From contig NC_018014.1 of assembly GCF_000265425.1 (NCBI RefSeq), positions 4,712,001-4,776,000 of the forward strand: 64,000 nucleotides of DNA. The letters run 5' to 3'. The position numbers were made by a program, and so were the translations under genes. The stretch comes from Terriglobus roseus DSM 18391 (lineage in GTDB: Bacteria; Acidobacteriota; Terriglobia; Terriglobales; Acidobacteriaceae). Below are positions 1 to 8,544 of this stretch, piece by piece. Each line of letters begins with the position of its first letter. Within the stretch, counting starts at the first letter, position 1. The notes under the pieces were generated by a model. It was not told the origin of the DNA. It ran no database searches and was given only the letters and a program-made list of their open reading frames with translations.

Positions 1-150
1 TATCTGGACTACTACACGGCGCTGACGACACCGGCGGGCGGTATGAAGCCGGGCACGGCGATCGACGGTGTGCATCCCACGCCGGAGGGTTACGCCATCA
101 TGGCGCCGCTGGCACAGGCTGCCATTGACCGCACGTTAGCGGCTCGCTAA
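1..150 (+). CDS. SGNH/GDSL-type hydrolase, C-terminal end (partial)
   Basis: The window opens inside a reading frame whose last 49 codons are present and end in TAA. The fragment carries the block V signature of SGNH/GDSL esterases: DGVHPTPEGY, in which Asp and His belong to the catalytic Ser-Asp-His triad, followed by a short terminal helix. This signature is typical of secreted or periplasmic esterases and lipases acting on acyl or acetyl esters. The N-terminal Gly-Asp-Ser block lies outside the window, so substrate and localisation cannot be judged. Confidence 0.75.
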   Translation, partial: YLDYYTALTTPAGGMKPGTAIDGVHPTPEGYAIMAPLAQAAIDRTLAAR

Positions 151-226
151 GCGCCGCCAGCCCGTCCATGGCGGGAACCATGGCTGGTGCTCCGTCCGCT
201 CCCGTCACCTGCTATCGTTTTGGGTG

Positions 227-1084
227 ATGATGAAGCGTTCCATCAGTACCCACGTGTTTTTGCAGCAAAGACTTCACGCCGGCCTGCTGGATGCGATGGT
301 GGGCGCCGGCGCGCAGTCGATTGAGCTGTTCGCCGCTCGGCACCACTTCGACTATGTCGACCGCACCGAGGTGAAGGAACTGGCCAAGTGGTTCCGCAGC
401 AACGACTGCCGTGCCACGCTGCACCAGCCCATCTTTGACGGACGCGGCGCGAACTGGAGCAAGCATGTGCCGCCGTCGATCAACCTGATTGACGTCGAAA
501 AGACGCGACGCATCGATGCGATGGATGAGGTCAAGCGCGCGCTGGAAGCAGCGGAACAGATCGACATCGACAGCATCGTGTTGCACCTGGGGACGCAGAA
601 CGACACCTGGAACGAGCGGACGCTGGATATTTCGATGACGGCCATCGAGCACATCAAGGCCTTTGCCGCGCCGCTTGGCGTGAAGACGCTTATCGAGACC
701 CTGCCCAACGACGTGACCACGCCGGAACACCTGATGGAGATGCTGCGCATCGGCCACCTGGATTCGGTGAACGTATGCCTCGACGTTGGCCACATGAATC
801 TGCACGGCATGGGCGGCGTTGCGTCTGCCTTTGAGATCCTGGGCGATCGCATCAAGCAGTTGCACCTGCACGACAACGGTGGCGAGAAGGATGAGCACTG
901 CTGGCCGGGAGAAGGCACCGTCAAGTGGGACGAGGTTCGCGCCGGCATCGCCGCGCTGAAGCTGCCGCCTACCGGCACGCTTGAGATCCGCTATGAGCCG
1001 GAGATGGATGCGAAGACCATGAGCGCCAACGCTGCCAAGGCATTCCACATGCTGGAGCAGCCCGTGCCTCAGCCGCAGTCCTGA
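227..1084 (+). CDS. Sugar phosphate isomerase/epimerase-like TIM-barrel protein
   Basis: About 285 residues with the xylose-isomerase-like TIM-barrel pattern (AP endonuclease 2 family). Visible metal-site candidates are Glu in TLIETLPND, Asp and His in CLDVGHMNLHG, and HLHDNGG with a later WPGEGTV near the C-terminus. Such proteins usually isomerise or epimerise keto-sugars or inositols in the cytoplasm. The start region reads GTG-ATG-ATG with no Shine-Dalgarno; a TATCGT -10-like hexamer at 213-218 lies 8 bases upstream, so the mRNA may be leaderless. It ends at a strong terminator and is not clearly in an operon. A second, Tat-exported member of the fold lies at about 52 kb. The substrate is unknown. 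Confidence 0.8.
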   Translation: MMKRSISTHVFLQQRLHAGLLDAMVGAGAQSIELFAARHHFDYVDRTEVKELAKWFRSNDCRATLHQPIFDGRGANWSKHVPPSINLIDVEKTRRIDAMDEVKRALEAAEQIDIDSIVLHLGTQNDTWNERTLDISMTAIEHIKAFAAPLGVKTLIETLPNDVTTPEHLMEMLRIGHLDSVNVCLDVGHMNLHGMGGVASAFEILGDRIKQLHLHDNGGEKDEHCWPGEGTVKWDEVRAGIAALKLPPTGTLEIRYEPEMDAKTMSANAAKAFHMLEQPVPQPQS

Positions 1085-1104
1085 CCGCGCAGCAGGCAAA
1101 AAAT

Positions 1105-1139
1105 CAAGGGCAACATGCGGGGTGCGCATGTTGCCCTTG
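1105..1139. terminator. Bidirectional terminator hairpin
   Basis: A perfect 15-bp inverted repeat (1105-1119 with 1125-1139) and 5-base loop lies just after the isomerase-like gene and before the end of the convergent 29-codon membrane peptide gene. It has an A-rich left flank and a weak T-rich right flank, so it could serve both strands. Confidence 0.8.
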
Positions 1140-1181
1140 TTCATTGCGACGGTCAAGACTGCCGTCTGAATTGTCTGCGTT

Positions 1182-1271
1182 CTAAGCTTCGCTGGTGCCG
1201 CTGAGCGAAGCGACAGCACAGGGAAGCAGCAGCATCGTGAGGAAGGCAAGTGCAACAAAGAAGTCGTACAT
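1182..1271 (-). CDS. 29-residue single-span membrane peptide
   Basis: A very short frame encoding 29 residues, almost entirely one hydrophobic helix with the pattern FFxxxxFxxxLxLPCxVA, followed by a short polar tail ending Ser-Glu-Ala. A clear ribosome site (GGAG, 7 bases before ATG) decides the start; the same frame runs open further upstream but without hydrophobic character or a better site. A related 32-codon frame with the same LPCxVA core lies at 63630-63728. Such peptides often act as small subunits of membrane complexes (KdpF is the classic size match), but no partner gene is adjacent and the function is unknown. Confidence 0.6.
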   Translation of the reverse strand: MYDFFVALAFLTMLLLPCAVASLSGTSEA

Positions 1272-1500
1272 GTGTTTTCTCCGGTTCTGCGGACGAGATA
1301 CGATGCCCCCTCCTGCAAAACCAGAATCGCTCGTTTGCTGCTCTGTTGCCATCGCCCAAAGGCGTGCCGGCAATATCGTTCGTGTAGTTGCCGTGACGCC
1401 TTCCCGCTCCGAGCTACCACCAACGGGGCAGTCGGTAGGAGATGGAAAGCAACTGTTTGCTTTCCCCTGCCGCTGACATGCGCCATCGCGGTCGAACTTT
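1272..1500. other. Leader region of the micropeptide and asnS promoter region
   Basis: No convincing gene on either strand. On the minus strand this would be a roughly 250-base leader of the 29-residue peptide, unusually long for so short a gene. Its end may hold the asnS promoter: TACACT at 1512-1517 lies 10 bases before the asnS ATG. I recognise no known riboswitch here. Confidence 0.4.
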
Positions 1501-1527
1501 TCAGCCGGGCATACACTGGACAGTGTC

Positions 1528-2877
1528 ATGAGCACTGAAAACACCGCACCCATCACATCCATTGCAAACATCGGCACGCACGTTGGCCAGACGGTCACCG
1601 TCCGCGGCTGGCTTTATAACCTGCGGGCCAGCGGCAAGCTGCTCTTCCCGATCTTTCGCGACGGCACCGGCACCATCCAGGGCATTGTGCCCAAGGCTGC
1701 TGTGTCCCCTGAGGTCTTCGACACACTGAAGGATCTGCAGCTTGAGTCGAGCCTGACGGTGACCGGCAAGGTGCGTGCGGATTCGCGCGCGCCCAGCGGC
1801 TACGAGCTGGACGTGGAAGATGTGAAGGTGCAGCAGGCCGTGCGGGCCGACCAGCCCTTCCCCATCACGCTGAAGGAGCATGGCCCGGACTTCCTGATGG
1901 AGCATCGCCACCTGTGGATGCGCACGCCGCGCCAGTCGGCCATTCTGCGTGTGCGCGCGACCATCATGCGCGCTGCTGCCGAGTTCTTCGACACGCAGGA
2001 CTTCACCCGCACCGATCCGCCCATCCTGACGCCCGCCGCGTGCGAAGGCACCAGCGAACTGTTCGAGATGAAGTACTTCGACGAGGGCAACGCCTACCTG
2101 ACGCAGAGCGGCCAGCTCTACATCGAGGCCACCGCGCTGGCGCTTGGCAAGGTCTACAGCTTCGGCCCGACCTTTCGCGCGGAGAAGAGCAAGACGCGGC
2201 GCCACCTGACCGAGTTCTGGATGATCGAGCCGGAGGTCGCTTATGCCGACCTGGATGACCTGATGGTGCTGGCGGAGAACTTCCTGACGCACATCGTCAC
2301 CCGCGTGCTGGAGAAGCACCGGATTGACCTGAAGACGATCACCGGCGCGGAAGACAAGGCTGCAAAGCTCGAGAAGATCAGCGCGCCGTTCCCGCGCGTG
2401 AGCTATGACGATGCGCACGCGATGCTGGAGAAAGCCTTCGCGGAAGGCCTGATCGAGAAGCCGCACGTCTATGGCGATGACTTTGGAGCGCCGGACGAGA
2501 CGTACATCTCCAACCAGTTCGATCGGCCCGTGATGGTGCATCGCTACCCGGCAGAGGTGAAGGCGTTCTACATGCAGCCGGACCCGAAGGATCCGACGAA
2601 GGCCCTGTGCGTGGACGTGCTCGCACCCGAGGGCTACGGCGAGATCATCGGCGGATCGCAGCGTGTGGACGACTATGACCTGCTGAAGGAACGCATCCTG
2701 TCCCACGGCCTGCCGCTGGAAGCCTTCGAGTGGTACCTGGATCTGCGCAAGTATGGCAGCGTACCGCATAGCGGTTTCGGCATGGGTATCGAGCGGTGCG
2801 TCGCCTGGATCTGCGGCCTGGACCATGTACGCGAGACGATTCCGTTCGCTCGGACGCTGAACCGGATCTATCCGTAG
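1528..2877 (+). CDS. asnS: Asparaginyl-tRNA synthetase
   Basis: 449 residues, a normal length for bacterial AsnRS, the class II enzyme that charges tRNA-Asn with asparagine in the cytoplasm. An OB-fold anticodon-binding domain covers about residues 15-110 (GQTVTVRGWLYN, FRDGTGTIQG). The catalytic domain shows motif 2 (FRAEKSKTRRH, from residue 216) and motif 3 (GFGMGIERCV, from 416). Features separating it from AspRS are the lack of the large GAD insertion and the WMIEPE context. The ATG follows a TACACT -10-like box by 10 bases, giving a very short leader. A long hairpin follows. With aspS at 46 kb, direct charging of both tRNAs is expected. Confidence 0.95.
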   Translation: MSTENTAPITSIANIGTHVGQTVTVRGWLYNLRASGKLLFPIFRDGTGTIQGIVPKAAVSPEVFDTLKDLQLESSLTVTGKVRADSRAPSGYELDVEDVKVQQAVRADQPFPITLKEHGPDFLMEHRHLWMRTPRQSAILRVRATIMRAAAEFFDTQDFTRTDPPILTPAACEGTSELFEMKYFDEGNAYLTQSGQLYIEATALALGKVYSFGPTFRAEKSKTRRHLTEFWMIEPEVAYADLDDLMVLAENFLTHIVTRVLEKHRIDLKTITGAEDKAAKLEKISAPFPRVSYDDAHAMLEKAFAEGLIEKPHVYGDDFGAPDETYISNQFDRPVMVHRYPAEVKAFYMQPDPKDPTKALCVDVLAPEGYGEIIGGSQRVDDYDLLKERILSHGLPLEAFEWYLDLRKYGSVPHSGFGMGIERCVAWICGLDHVRETIPFARTLNRIYP

Positions 2878-2894
2878 CGCAGTCTTTGTGCTGG

Positions 2895-2937
2895 GTCTTA
2901 GTTGTTAGTGCTTGAGCTTCTTACTAACAACTAAGAC
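2895..2937. terminator. Terminator hairpin between convergent genes
   Basis: A perfect 15-bp AT-rich stem (2895-2909 with 2923-2937) with a 13-base loop separates asnS from the convergent NAD(P)-binding gene and overlaps the stop codon of the latter. There is no U-tract, so efficiency is uncertain. Confidence 0.6.
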
Positions 2938-3632
2938 TGATTTCCGTGCGCCAGCCGGTTGATCGCACCGGTATTCCAGTAGCGCTCCGCGGGTGTTTCA
3001 CGCACGGCGCGAAGCATGGCGCGGCCTACGGTTTGCGTGTTTGTGGCGAGCTTCGGGAAGCGGCCCAGCAGCATAATCAGCGGGTAGAGCGCACGGTACA
3101 AGAGGTTGTAGAGCTTCACCTTCGACTGGATGCCGTTCTTCGGCACGATGATTCCCGGGCGGAACATATACGCCGCGCGAAAGGGCATCGACAGCAAGGC
3201 ATTCTCCGTTGCGCCTTTTACCCGCGCCCACATGGTTTTGCTGCGTACGTTCGTCCCCTCACCCGAGACATAGATAAACACCATCGTGGGATTCTGCCGG
3301 GCAAGCACTCGCGCGGCGGCCAGTGTCAGGTCGCGTGTGACGCGTGTGTACGCCGCCTCTTTCATGCGAAAGGAAGAGACGCCCAGCGGGAAGAAGCACG
3401 CGTCGAAGCCGGTGAGTTCCTGGGCGATGGGCGTGAAGTCGAGATCGGTGAAGACGTCAGGCCGGACGAGTTCGCGCAGCTTCGGACTCTTGCGGTCCAC
3501 CGCGCCGTCCACCGAACGGTCGAGCGCGCTGCGGCCTACGCAGAGCACCTCAACTACCTCGGGGTCTAACAAGCACTCCCGAAGGACGCCCTGCCCTACC
3601 ATGCCGCTGGCGCCAAAGATTACGATTCGCAT
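2931..3632 (-). CDS. NAD(P)-binding Rossmann-fold protein, NAD-dependent epimerase/dehydratase-like
   Basis: About 233 residues beginning with a dinucleotide-binding loop, GASGMVGQG at residues 7-15, as in atypical short-chain dehydrogenases of the NmrA/HTATIP2 type. A YVSGEGTN segment in mid-protein replaces the usual YxxxK neighbourhood, and FRPGIIVPKNG resembles the family's substrate-side loop. The ATG at 3632 is chosen over an in-frame TTG six bases upstream because the Rossmann strand starts immediately after it. It stands alone between a convergent asnS and a divergent esterase. Cofactor binding is well supported; the substrate is not known. Confidence 0.8.
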   Translation of the reverse strand: MRIVIFGASGMVGQGVLRECLLDPEVVEVLCVGRSALDRSVDGAVDRKSPKLRELVRPDVFTDLDFTPIAQELTGFDACFFPLGVSSFRMKEAAYTRVTRDLTLAAARVLARQNPTMVFIYVSGEGTNVRSKTMWARVKGATENALLSMPFRAAYMFRPGIIVPKNGIQSKVKLYNLLYRALYPLIMLLGRFPKLATNTQTVGRAMLRAVRETPAERYWNTGAINRLAHGNQS

Positions 3633-3802
3633 TCGCAATCCGATGCAGCGAGAGAGGTGCGAGATTCCTATTTACACCGGACGCAGGACCTCGGTGCTTA
3701 TGGCTCTATAAGTAATGACACGGAATCCCGTTTCGGGACTATGCTCACTCCGGACGATGTCACCGCGTTATCATCGCCTCGCGTTGATTGGTGAGGTGTG
3801 GG

Positions 3803-5308
3803 ATGCGTCGGTGTGCAGCGTGGATGATGGGCCTGGTGGCTTCGGTGGCAGTGGCGCAGGCGCCGGTGAAGACAGAGAGCGGCGACCTGACCGGCGTGCG
3901 CAGCGGGAATGTTCGCACTTATCTTGGCGTCCCGTTCGCCGCGCCTCCGGTCGGCAACCTTCGATGGAAGGCGCCCCAGCCGGTCGTTCGCAGCGCTGCA
4001 GTGCTCGCCGCGGACAAGCCGGGACCGGCGTGCGTGCAGGTTCTGTCGCGCAGTCATCTGCCGTGGACCGAGGCCTTCATGGTGCAGAACAACGCGAGCG
4101 AAGACTGCCTCTCCGTTAACATCTGGGCGCCGGCCAAGGGTGGCAAGCACGCCGTGCTCGTCTTCTTCCATGGCGGCGCTTTTAACGAAGGCTCCAACAG
4201 CATTGCCAGCTACGACGGCACAGCGCTCGCCGAGCATGGCGTGATCGTGGTCGACGCGAACTACCGCCTGGGCATCCTGGGCTATCTGGCAACGACGGCG
4301 CTGGCGGAAGAGTCCGGCCACGGCAGTGCAGGAAACTACGGCCTGGCCGACCAGATCGCAGCGCTGGGCTGGGTGCAGCGCAACATCGCGGCGTTCGGCG
4401 GCGATCCTGCGCGGGTGACCATCGCGGGTCAGTCAGCGGGCGCGCAGAGCGTTGCGCAACTGATCGCATCGCCGCGTGCGAAAGGTCTCTTCGCAGGGGC
4501 CATCATGAACAGCGGCCCACCGGTGTGGCCGGCGACCTCGATCACCCGGCTACCCGAAGCCGAGGCGGCCGGCGACAAGTTTACGCAGGCGCACGGCGGC
4601 AGCCTGGCGGCGCTGCGAGCCATGGCTGCAGAAGACTTGTTGAACGCGAAAGACGCTCCACCCCGGAGGCCGGTTGTGGACGGATGGTGGCTGACCGAAG
4701 AGCCGGGTGATGACCTGCGTACTCCGGTCGGCAGCGACGTGCCGGTCCTGGCAGGCTGGAACGCCGACGAGGGTGGCACTGCCGTGCCGAACGGCAAGAC
4801 CGCAGACGCGTATCGTGCGGATGCCGAGAAAAAGATGGGCGCGGACGCTACACGCTTCCTGAAGCTGTACCCGGGCGAGGATGATGCGCAGGCCGCGAAG
4901 TCGCAGGTGACCGCAGCACGCGATCGCAACTACGCCATCGCCGCCCTCTATGCGGACGCCTACGTTCGCCGCCGCGCCTCCGAGGTTTATCTGTACGACT
5001 TCAGCCGGGTGCCCCCCTGGAAGGCACATCCGGAGTTTGGCGCACACCACACGGCCGAGCTGCCGTACTTTTTCGGCACGCTGGATCGCGTGAAGGATCG
5101 CGACTACGACGCGACGGACCGTGCGGTCAGCCGTGAGGCGGTGGCGGCATGGGTCGCTTTTGCAGAAAGGGGCAGGCCGGGGCCGCCATGGGTACTGGCA
5201 CACAACGGCGGCGGTCCATTTAACGTGCTGGGCGACACCTTCAAGGTAGAGTCGAAGCTGGACAGCCTGCGCGCCGCGTTCTGGAAGTCGATTCTGTCGA
5301 AGCCGTAG
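3803..5308 (+). CDS. Secreted carboxylesterase, type B
   Basis: 501 residues with an N-terminal signal peptide (cleavage expected near VAVAQA, residues 15-20). Family hallmarks of type B carboxylesterases/para-nitrobenzyl esterases are present in order: YLGVPFAAPP near residue 40, EDCLSVNIW near 100, the oxyanion FFHGGAF near 121, the nucleophile elbow GQSAG with Ser211, a catalytic acid candidate in NADEGG, and the histidine loop HHTAELPYFFG. It should hydrolyse carboxylic esters in the periplasm or outside the cell. The ATG at 3803 has GAGG six bases upstream; an upstream TTG lacks this. No operon partner. Confidence 0.9.
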   Translation: MRRCAAWMMGLVASVAVAQAPVKTESGDLTGVRSGNVRTYLGVPFAAPPVGNLRWKAPQPVVRSAAVLAADKPGPACVQVLSRSHLPWTEAFMVQNNASEDCLSVNIWAPAKGGKHAVLVFFHGGAFNEGSNSIASYDGTALAEHGVIVVDANYRLGILGYLATTALAEESGHGSAGNYGLADQIAALGWVQRNIAAFGGDPARVTIAGQSAGAQSVAQLIASPRAKGLFAGAIMNSGPPVWPATSITRLPEAEAAGDKFTQAHGGSLAALRAMAAEDLLNAKDAPPRRPVVDGWWLTEEPGDDLRTPVGSDVPVLAGWNADEGGTAVPNGKTADAYRADAEKKMGADATRFLKLYPGEDDAQAAKSQVTAARDRNYAIAALYADAYVRRRASEVYLYDFSRVPPWKAHPEFGAHHTAELPYFFGTLDRVKDRDYDATDRAVSREAVAAWVAFAERGRPGPPWVLAHNGGGPFNVLGDTFKVESKLDSLRAAFWKSILSKP

Positions 5309-5332
5309 CGTCCACATCCCTTCCAGGTGCGG

Positions 5333-5355
5333 GCACCCGCTCCGGCGGTGGGTGC
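5333..5355 (+). terminator. Possible weak terminator hairpin
   Basis: GC-rich imperfect stem (GCACCC paired with GGGTGC around GC-TCCG-GC) after the esterase gene and before the DUF2007 gene, followed by a few T residues. Confidence 0.35.
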
Positions 5356-5388
5356 GTCTTACGAGATCTGGAAGTGGAGGCAATCAGC

Positions 5389-5682
5389 ATGGCAGAGCGC
5401 GATGAAGACGATTTTGTAACGGTGGCGAGCTACTCGGAAGTGGGCGAGGCAGCCCTGGCGCAGAGCGTGCTGGACGGAGCGGGCATCGACTCGTTCCTTT
5501 CGGGTGAGGAAGCAAACATCCTGCTGCCGATGAGCGGTGCACGCCTGCAGGTGAAGGTCGCCGATGTGGAGACTGCGCGAGAGCTGTTGAACACTGTCGC
5601 CACCACCACCGATGAGAATGGCGTGGACCGTGGCAGCACGCCTGCGGGCGCTGCCCTGGCCGATAACGGCGACGACCTGTAG
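5389..5682 (+). CDS. DUF2007-type putative signal-transducing protein
   Basis: 97 residues. The middle follows the DUF2007 pattern: VTVASYSEVGEAALAQSVLD, then a GI...GEE turn and LQVKVADVETARELL, giving the beta-alpha-beta arrangement of this ferredoxin-like small domain. The C-terminal 25 residues are acidic and probably disordered. GGAGG (5376-5380) eight bases before ATG fixes the start and excludes the upstream GTG. The gene lies 17 bases before queC, but queC appears to have its own -10 box. The family is of unknown biochemical role. Confidence 0.75.
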   Translation: MAERDEDDFVTVASYSEVGEAALAQSVLDGAGIDSFLSGEEANILLPMSGARLQVKVADVETARELLNTVATTTDENGVDRGSTPAGAALADNGDDL

Positions 5683-5687
5683 CGCCG

Positions 5688-5693
5688 TAGAAT
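5688..5693 (+). promoter_or_regulatory. Candidate -10 box for a leaderless queC mRNA
   Basis: TAGAAT lies six bases before the queC ATG, so transcription would begin at or next to the start codon. No good -35 is visible. Confidence 0.4.
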
Positions 5694-5699
5694 CGAAGG

Positions 5700-6398
5700 A
5701 TGAGTTCCCAGGCAAATCCTCGCGACAAAGCGGTCGTCTGCCTCTCCGGAGGCATGGATTCGACGGTCTGCGCGACACTTGCGGCCCGCGACTACGACGC
5801 CTACGCGCTGCACTTCTCTTACGGCCAGCGGACGGAGGCGCGTGAGTTGCGCTCCGCTCGTGGCGTTGCGGAGGCGCTTCGCTTCAAACAGTTCCTGCCG
5901 TTGCGGATGGATCTGTTCCGCCAAATCGGCGGCTCTGCGTTGACTGACACCTCGATCGCCGTGCCAGACGCGCCGGCCGAAGATTCGACGATTGGCGATG
6001 CGATCCCGGTAACCTACGTCCCCTTTCGCAATGCGCACTTCCTCTCTGCCGCGGTCAGCTGGGCAGAGGTCATTGGCGCAAAGGTGATCCTGATCGGAGC
6101 GGTCGAGCAGGACAGTTCCGGCTACCCGGATTGCCGGCCGGCCTATTACGACGCCTTCAACGCGTTGATTCGTCAGGGCACAGCTGTGGGCGATATTCGG
6201 GTGGAAACACCACTGATTCAAATGCGCAAGCGCGATATCGTGGCACTGGGTGTTGAACTTGGTGCGCCGTTACATGTAAGTTGGTCCTGCTACTCAGGCG
6301 AGGAGTTCGCCTGCGGCGTGTGCGAAAGCTGCGTGCTGCGGCTGCGGGCATTTCGGGAAGCTGGCACCACCGATCCCATCCCGTACGCTCAGACCTGA
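5700..6398 (+). CDS. queC: 7-cyano-7-deazaguanine synthase
   Basis: 232 residues. QueC converts 7-carboxy-7-deazaguanine to preQ0 with ATP and ammonia, in the pathway to queuosine-modified tRNA. The N-terminal PP-loop SGGMDS (residues 16-21) binds ATP pyrophosphate, SYGQRTEARELR follows, and the zinc site is formed by Cys197, Cys205, Cys208 and Cys211 near the C-terminus. VPFRNAHFLSAA is also typical. No other queuosine genes are in the window. A -10-like TAGAAT is six bases upstream of the start. Confidence 0.95.
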   Translation: MSSQANPRDKAVVCLSGGMDSTVCATLAARDYDAYALHFSYGQRTEARELRSARGVAEALRFKQFLPLRMDLFRQIGGSALTDTSIAVPDAPAEDSTIGDAIPVTYVPFRNAHFLSAAVSWAEVIGAKVILIGAVEQDSSGYPDCRPAYYDAFNALIRQGTAVGDIRVETPLIQMRKRDIVALGVELGAPLHVSWSCYSGEEFACGVCESCVLRLRAFREAGTTDPIPYAQT

Positions 6399-6509
6399 CG
6401 AGCCGAAACCCGGGCCGCGAACCGCCCATTTCAAGGGCGCAACAATGCCCACAAGATTGCGTTTGAACCCATGGGACGGTCACTGCGCCGCCCAGCCAAG
6501 GAGTACGAC

Positions 6510-7625
6510 ATGAACCGCCGCTTCCTTTCCTCTACCGCATTGCTGGCAATGCTCTCGCCGGCCGCCATCGTTCTCGCGCAGGCTCCCGCACCGGGCAGCA
6601 TCCACGGCCACGTGCAGAACGCCGCCGGCATGGCTCAGAACACCGGTGAGGTCAAGCTCACGACCGATCGTAACCCGGACGCCAAGGCACGCAAGTACCA
6701 GTACACCTTCCCCGTCGACGCGAATGGTGATTACAAGGGTTCGGACATCGCCCCGGGCAAGTACATCCTCTTCTACATCGTGAAGGGTGACTCGGTCGAC
6801 TTCATCGACAACGTCGAGATCAAGAGCGGCGTTGACCTGGCACAGAACGACGACATGACCCGCGAAGAGTTCGTGAAGGCCATGACGCCCGAAGCGAAGA
6901 AGCAGATCGAAGAGTTCAAGAAGCAGAATGCTGCCACGATGGCCGCGAACAAGGCCGTTGGCAACATGAACGCGCTGCTTACCCAGGCTCGTGAGAACGA
7001 AAAGGCCGGCAAGTACGAAGACGCCGTCACCGAGATGCAGCAGGCAACCGCGCAGGGCCCGAACGAAGCCATCCTTTGGCTGGAACTGGGCAATGCACAG
7101 CTCGGCGCCAAGAAGTTTGACGATGCCGTCGTCTCCTTCCAGAAGGCCGCTGATCTGAATGCTGCCAGCAAGAAGCCGAACCCGGCTGTCTCCGGCAGCG
7201 CGTACAACAACATGGGCCAGGCGCTGGTCGCCGGCAAGAAGTCGCAGGAAGCTCTTGCAGCCTATGACAAGGCCGCTGCGGCTGAACCCGCGAAGGCAGC
7301 GACCTACTACTACAACGAGGCTGCCGTGATGTACAACGCCGGCGCGCATGACCAGAGCGCTCAGGCTGCCGACAAGGCCATTGCCGCTGATCCGACCAAG
7401 GCGGATGCGTATTACATCAAGGGTCAGAGCCTGATCGACAAGGCTTCGATCGACTCGAAGACCCAGAAGATGACGGCACCGGACGGATGCCTGGAGGCGT
7501 ACCTGAAGTATCTCGAGCTGGCGCCCACCGGCTCCCACGCTGCGGACGTCCAGGGCATCGTGAGCGCCTTCGACCAGAAGCAGGTCTCGGACTTCAAGGC
7601 GAACGCCAAGAACAAGAAGAAGTAG
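6510..7625 (+). CDS. Exported TPR-repeat protein with carboxypeptidase-regulatory-like N-domain
   Basis: 371 residues. A Sec signal peptide (about 1-24, ending VLAQA) is followed by a short beta-sandwich segment (GSIHGHVQNAAG ... GKYILFYIV) resembling the carboxypeptidase-regulatory fold, then a lysine-rich helix and at least four TPR-like helical pairs (about 150-330). The C-terminus is Lys/Asn-rich. AAGGAG six bases before ATG fixes the start. Such proteins are common in acidobacteria and probably scaffold periplasmic or envelope complexes. A strong terminator follows, so the gene is probably monocistronic. No specific function is proposed. Confidence 0.8.
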   Translation: MNRRFLSSTALLAMLSPAAIVLAQAPAPGSIHGHVQNAAGMAQNTGEVKLTTDRNPDAKARKYQYTFPVDANGDYKGSDIAPGKYILFYIVKGDSVDFIDNVEIKSGVDLAQNDDMTREEFVKAMTPEAKKQIEEFKKQNAATMAANKAVGNMNALLTQARENEKAGKYEDAVTEMQQATAQGPNEAILWLELGNAQLGAKKFDDAVVSFQKAADLNAASKKPNPAVSGSAYNNMGQALVAGKKSQEALAAYDKAAAAEPAKAATYYYNEAAVMYNAGAHDQSAQAADKAIAADPTKADAYYIKGQSLIDKASIDSKTQKMTAPDGCLEAYLKYLELAPTGSHAADVQGIVSAFDQKQVSDFKANAKNKKK

Positions 7626-7640
7626 TTCAACAAGGCAGGA

Positions 7641-7676
7641 ACAGGACGGCCCCGGAGCGATCCGGGGCCGTTCTGT
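7641..7676 (+). terminator. Rho-independent terminator
   Basis: A 15-bp GC-rich stem (7641-7655 with 7662-7676, one G-U pair) and 6-base loop ends the TPR gene. Confidence 0.85.
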
Positions 7677-7738
7677 TTGCGGCACCCGGCGAGACCTTTC
7701 GGCGTTAGGGCCTTTGCCGCGATAGACTAAATCCCGTC

Positions 7739-8539
7739 ATGGAAGAGAACACACTGGTCCCAGCGACCGCAGCGGAAGAGCGGCACGAGACCCTGCCAGA
7801 GTCCCTAGCCGGACTCGCATACGTTCTGGTCATCGGCCTGTTTGTGATGACGTTTCTCTTCCAGAACTTCGCGATTCCCTCCGGCTCCATGGAGAAGACG
7901 CTGCTGATTGGGGACCACGTGGTGGTCGACCGCATCACGCTGGCACCCCGCACCATGTGGATGCCGCTGGAACACCAGCGCCCCGTGCAGCGCGGCGATG
8001 TTATCGTCTTCGTCAAACCGAACACCGAGATTCCGGACATGATCCTGGTCAAGCGCGCCATCGGCCTACCCGGCGACCGCATCCACCTGGAGCACGGCAT
8101 CCTGTACCGCAACGGTGAGCGCGTGAATGAACCACAGATCTCGCTGCCCGACGGATCCGAAGGCCACGACTACGAGACGGCACGTGATGACTTTCCGCGG
8201 GATCTGGAAGGCATTGCCGCAGATGCCGCGAACAACAACGCCGCCGGTTGGTCGCTTGAGATCCGGAACCATGTTCAGAACGGCGAACTGATCGTTCCGC
8301 CGAATTCCGTCTTCGCCATGGGCGACAACCGACTGCAGAGTCTCGACAGCCGTTTCTGGGGCTTTGTGCCGATGCAGAACCTGATTGGCCGCCCCATGTT
8401 CGTCTACTGGTCCTTCATCACGCCGTCCGACCAGGAATACAAGACGGGTGCCAGCAATTCGCTCGCGTGGATCGGCCATGAAGTGACCCACTTCTTCAGC
8501 GATACACGTTGGAAGCGGACCTTCCACCGGATACAGTAG
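7739..8539 (+). CDS. lepB: Signal peptidase I
   Basis: 266 residues. The enzyme removes Sec/Tat signal peptides at the outer face of the cytoplasmic membrane. One TM helix (about 25-44) precedes the catalytic box IPSGSMEKTL with nucleophile Ser50. The general base is Lys105 in LVKRAIGLPGDR, and the GDNR-type box appears as FAMGDNRLQSLDSRFWG. An insertion of about 50 residues between the Lys box and the GDNR box, and a single N-terminal TM, are as in many non-enterobacterial enzymes. The -10-like TAGACT at 7723-7728 is ten bases from ATG. The AsmA-like gene starts five bases after the stop, so they are probably cotranscribed. Confidence 0.95.
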   Translation: MEENTLVPATAAEERHETLPESLAGLAYVLVIGLFVMTFLFQNFAIPSGSMEKTLLIGDHVVVDRITLAPRTMWMPLEHQRPVQRGDVIVFVKPNTEIPDMILVKRAIGLPGDRIHLEHGILYRNGERVNEPQISLPDGSEGHDYETARDDFPRDLEGIAADAANNNAAGWSLEIRNHVQNGELIVPPNSVFAMGDNRLQSLDSRFWGFVPMQNLIGRPMFVYWSFITPSDQEYKTGASNSLAWIGHEVTHFFSDTRWKRTFHRIQ

Positions 8540-8544
8540 GGCGC

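Noticed and set aside
1182..1271. KdpF subunit call for the 29-residue peptide
   Set aside because: No kdpA/B/C genes are near, and the LPC core does not match KdpF as I know it.
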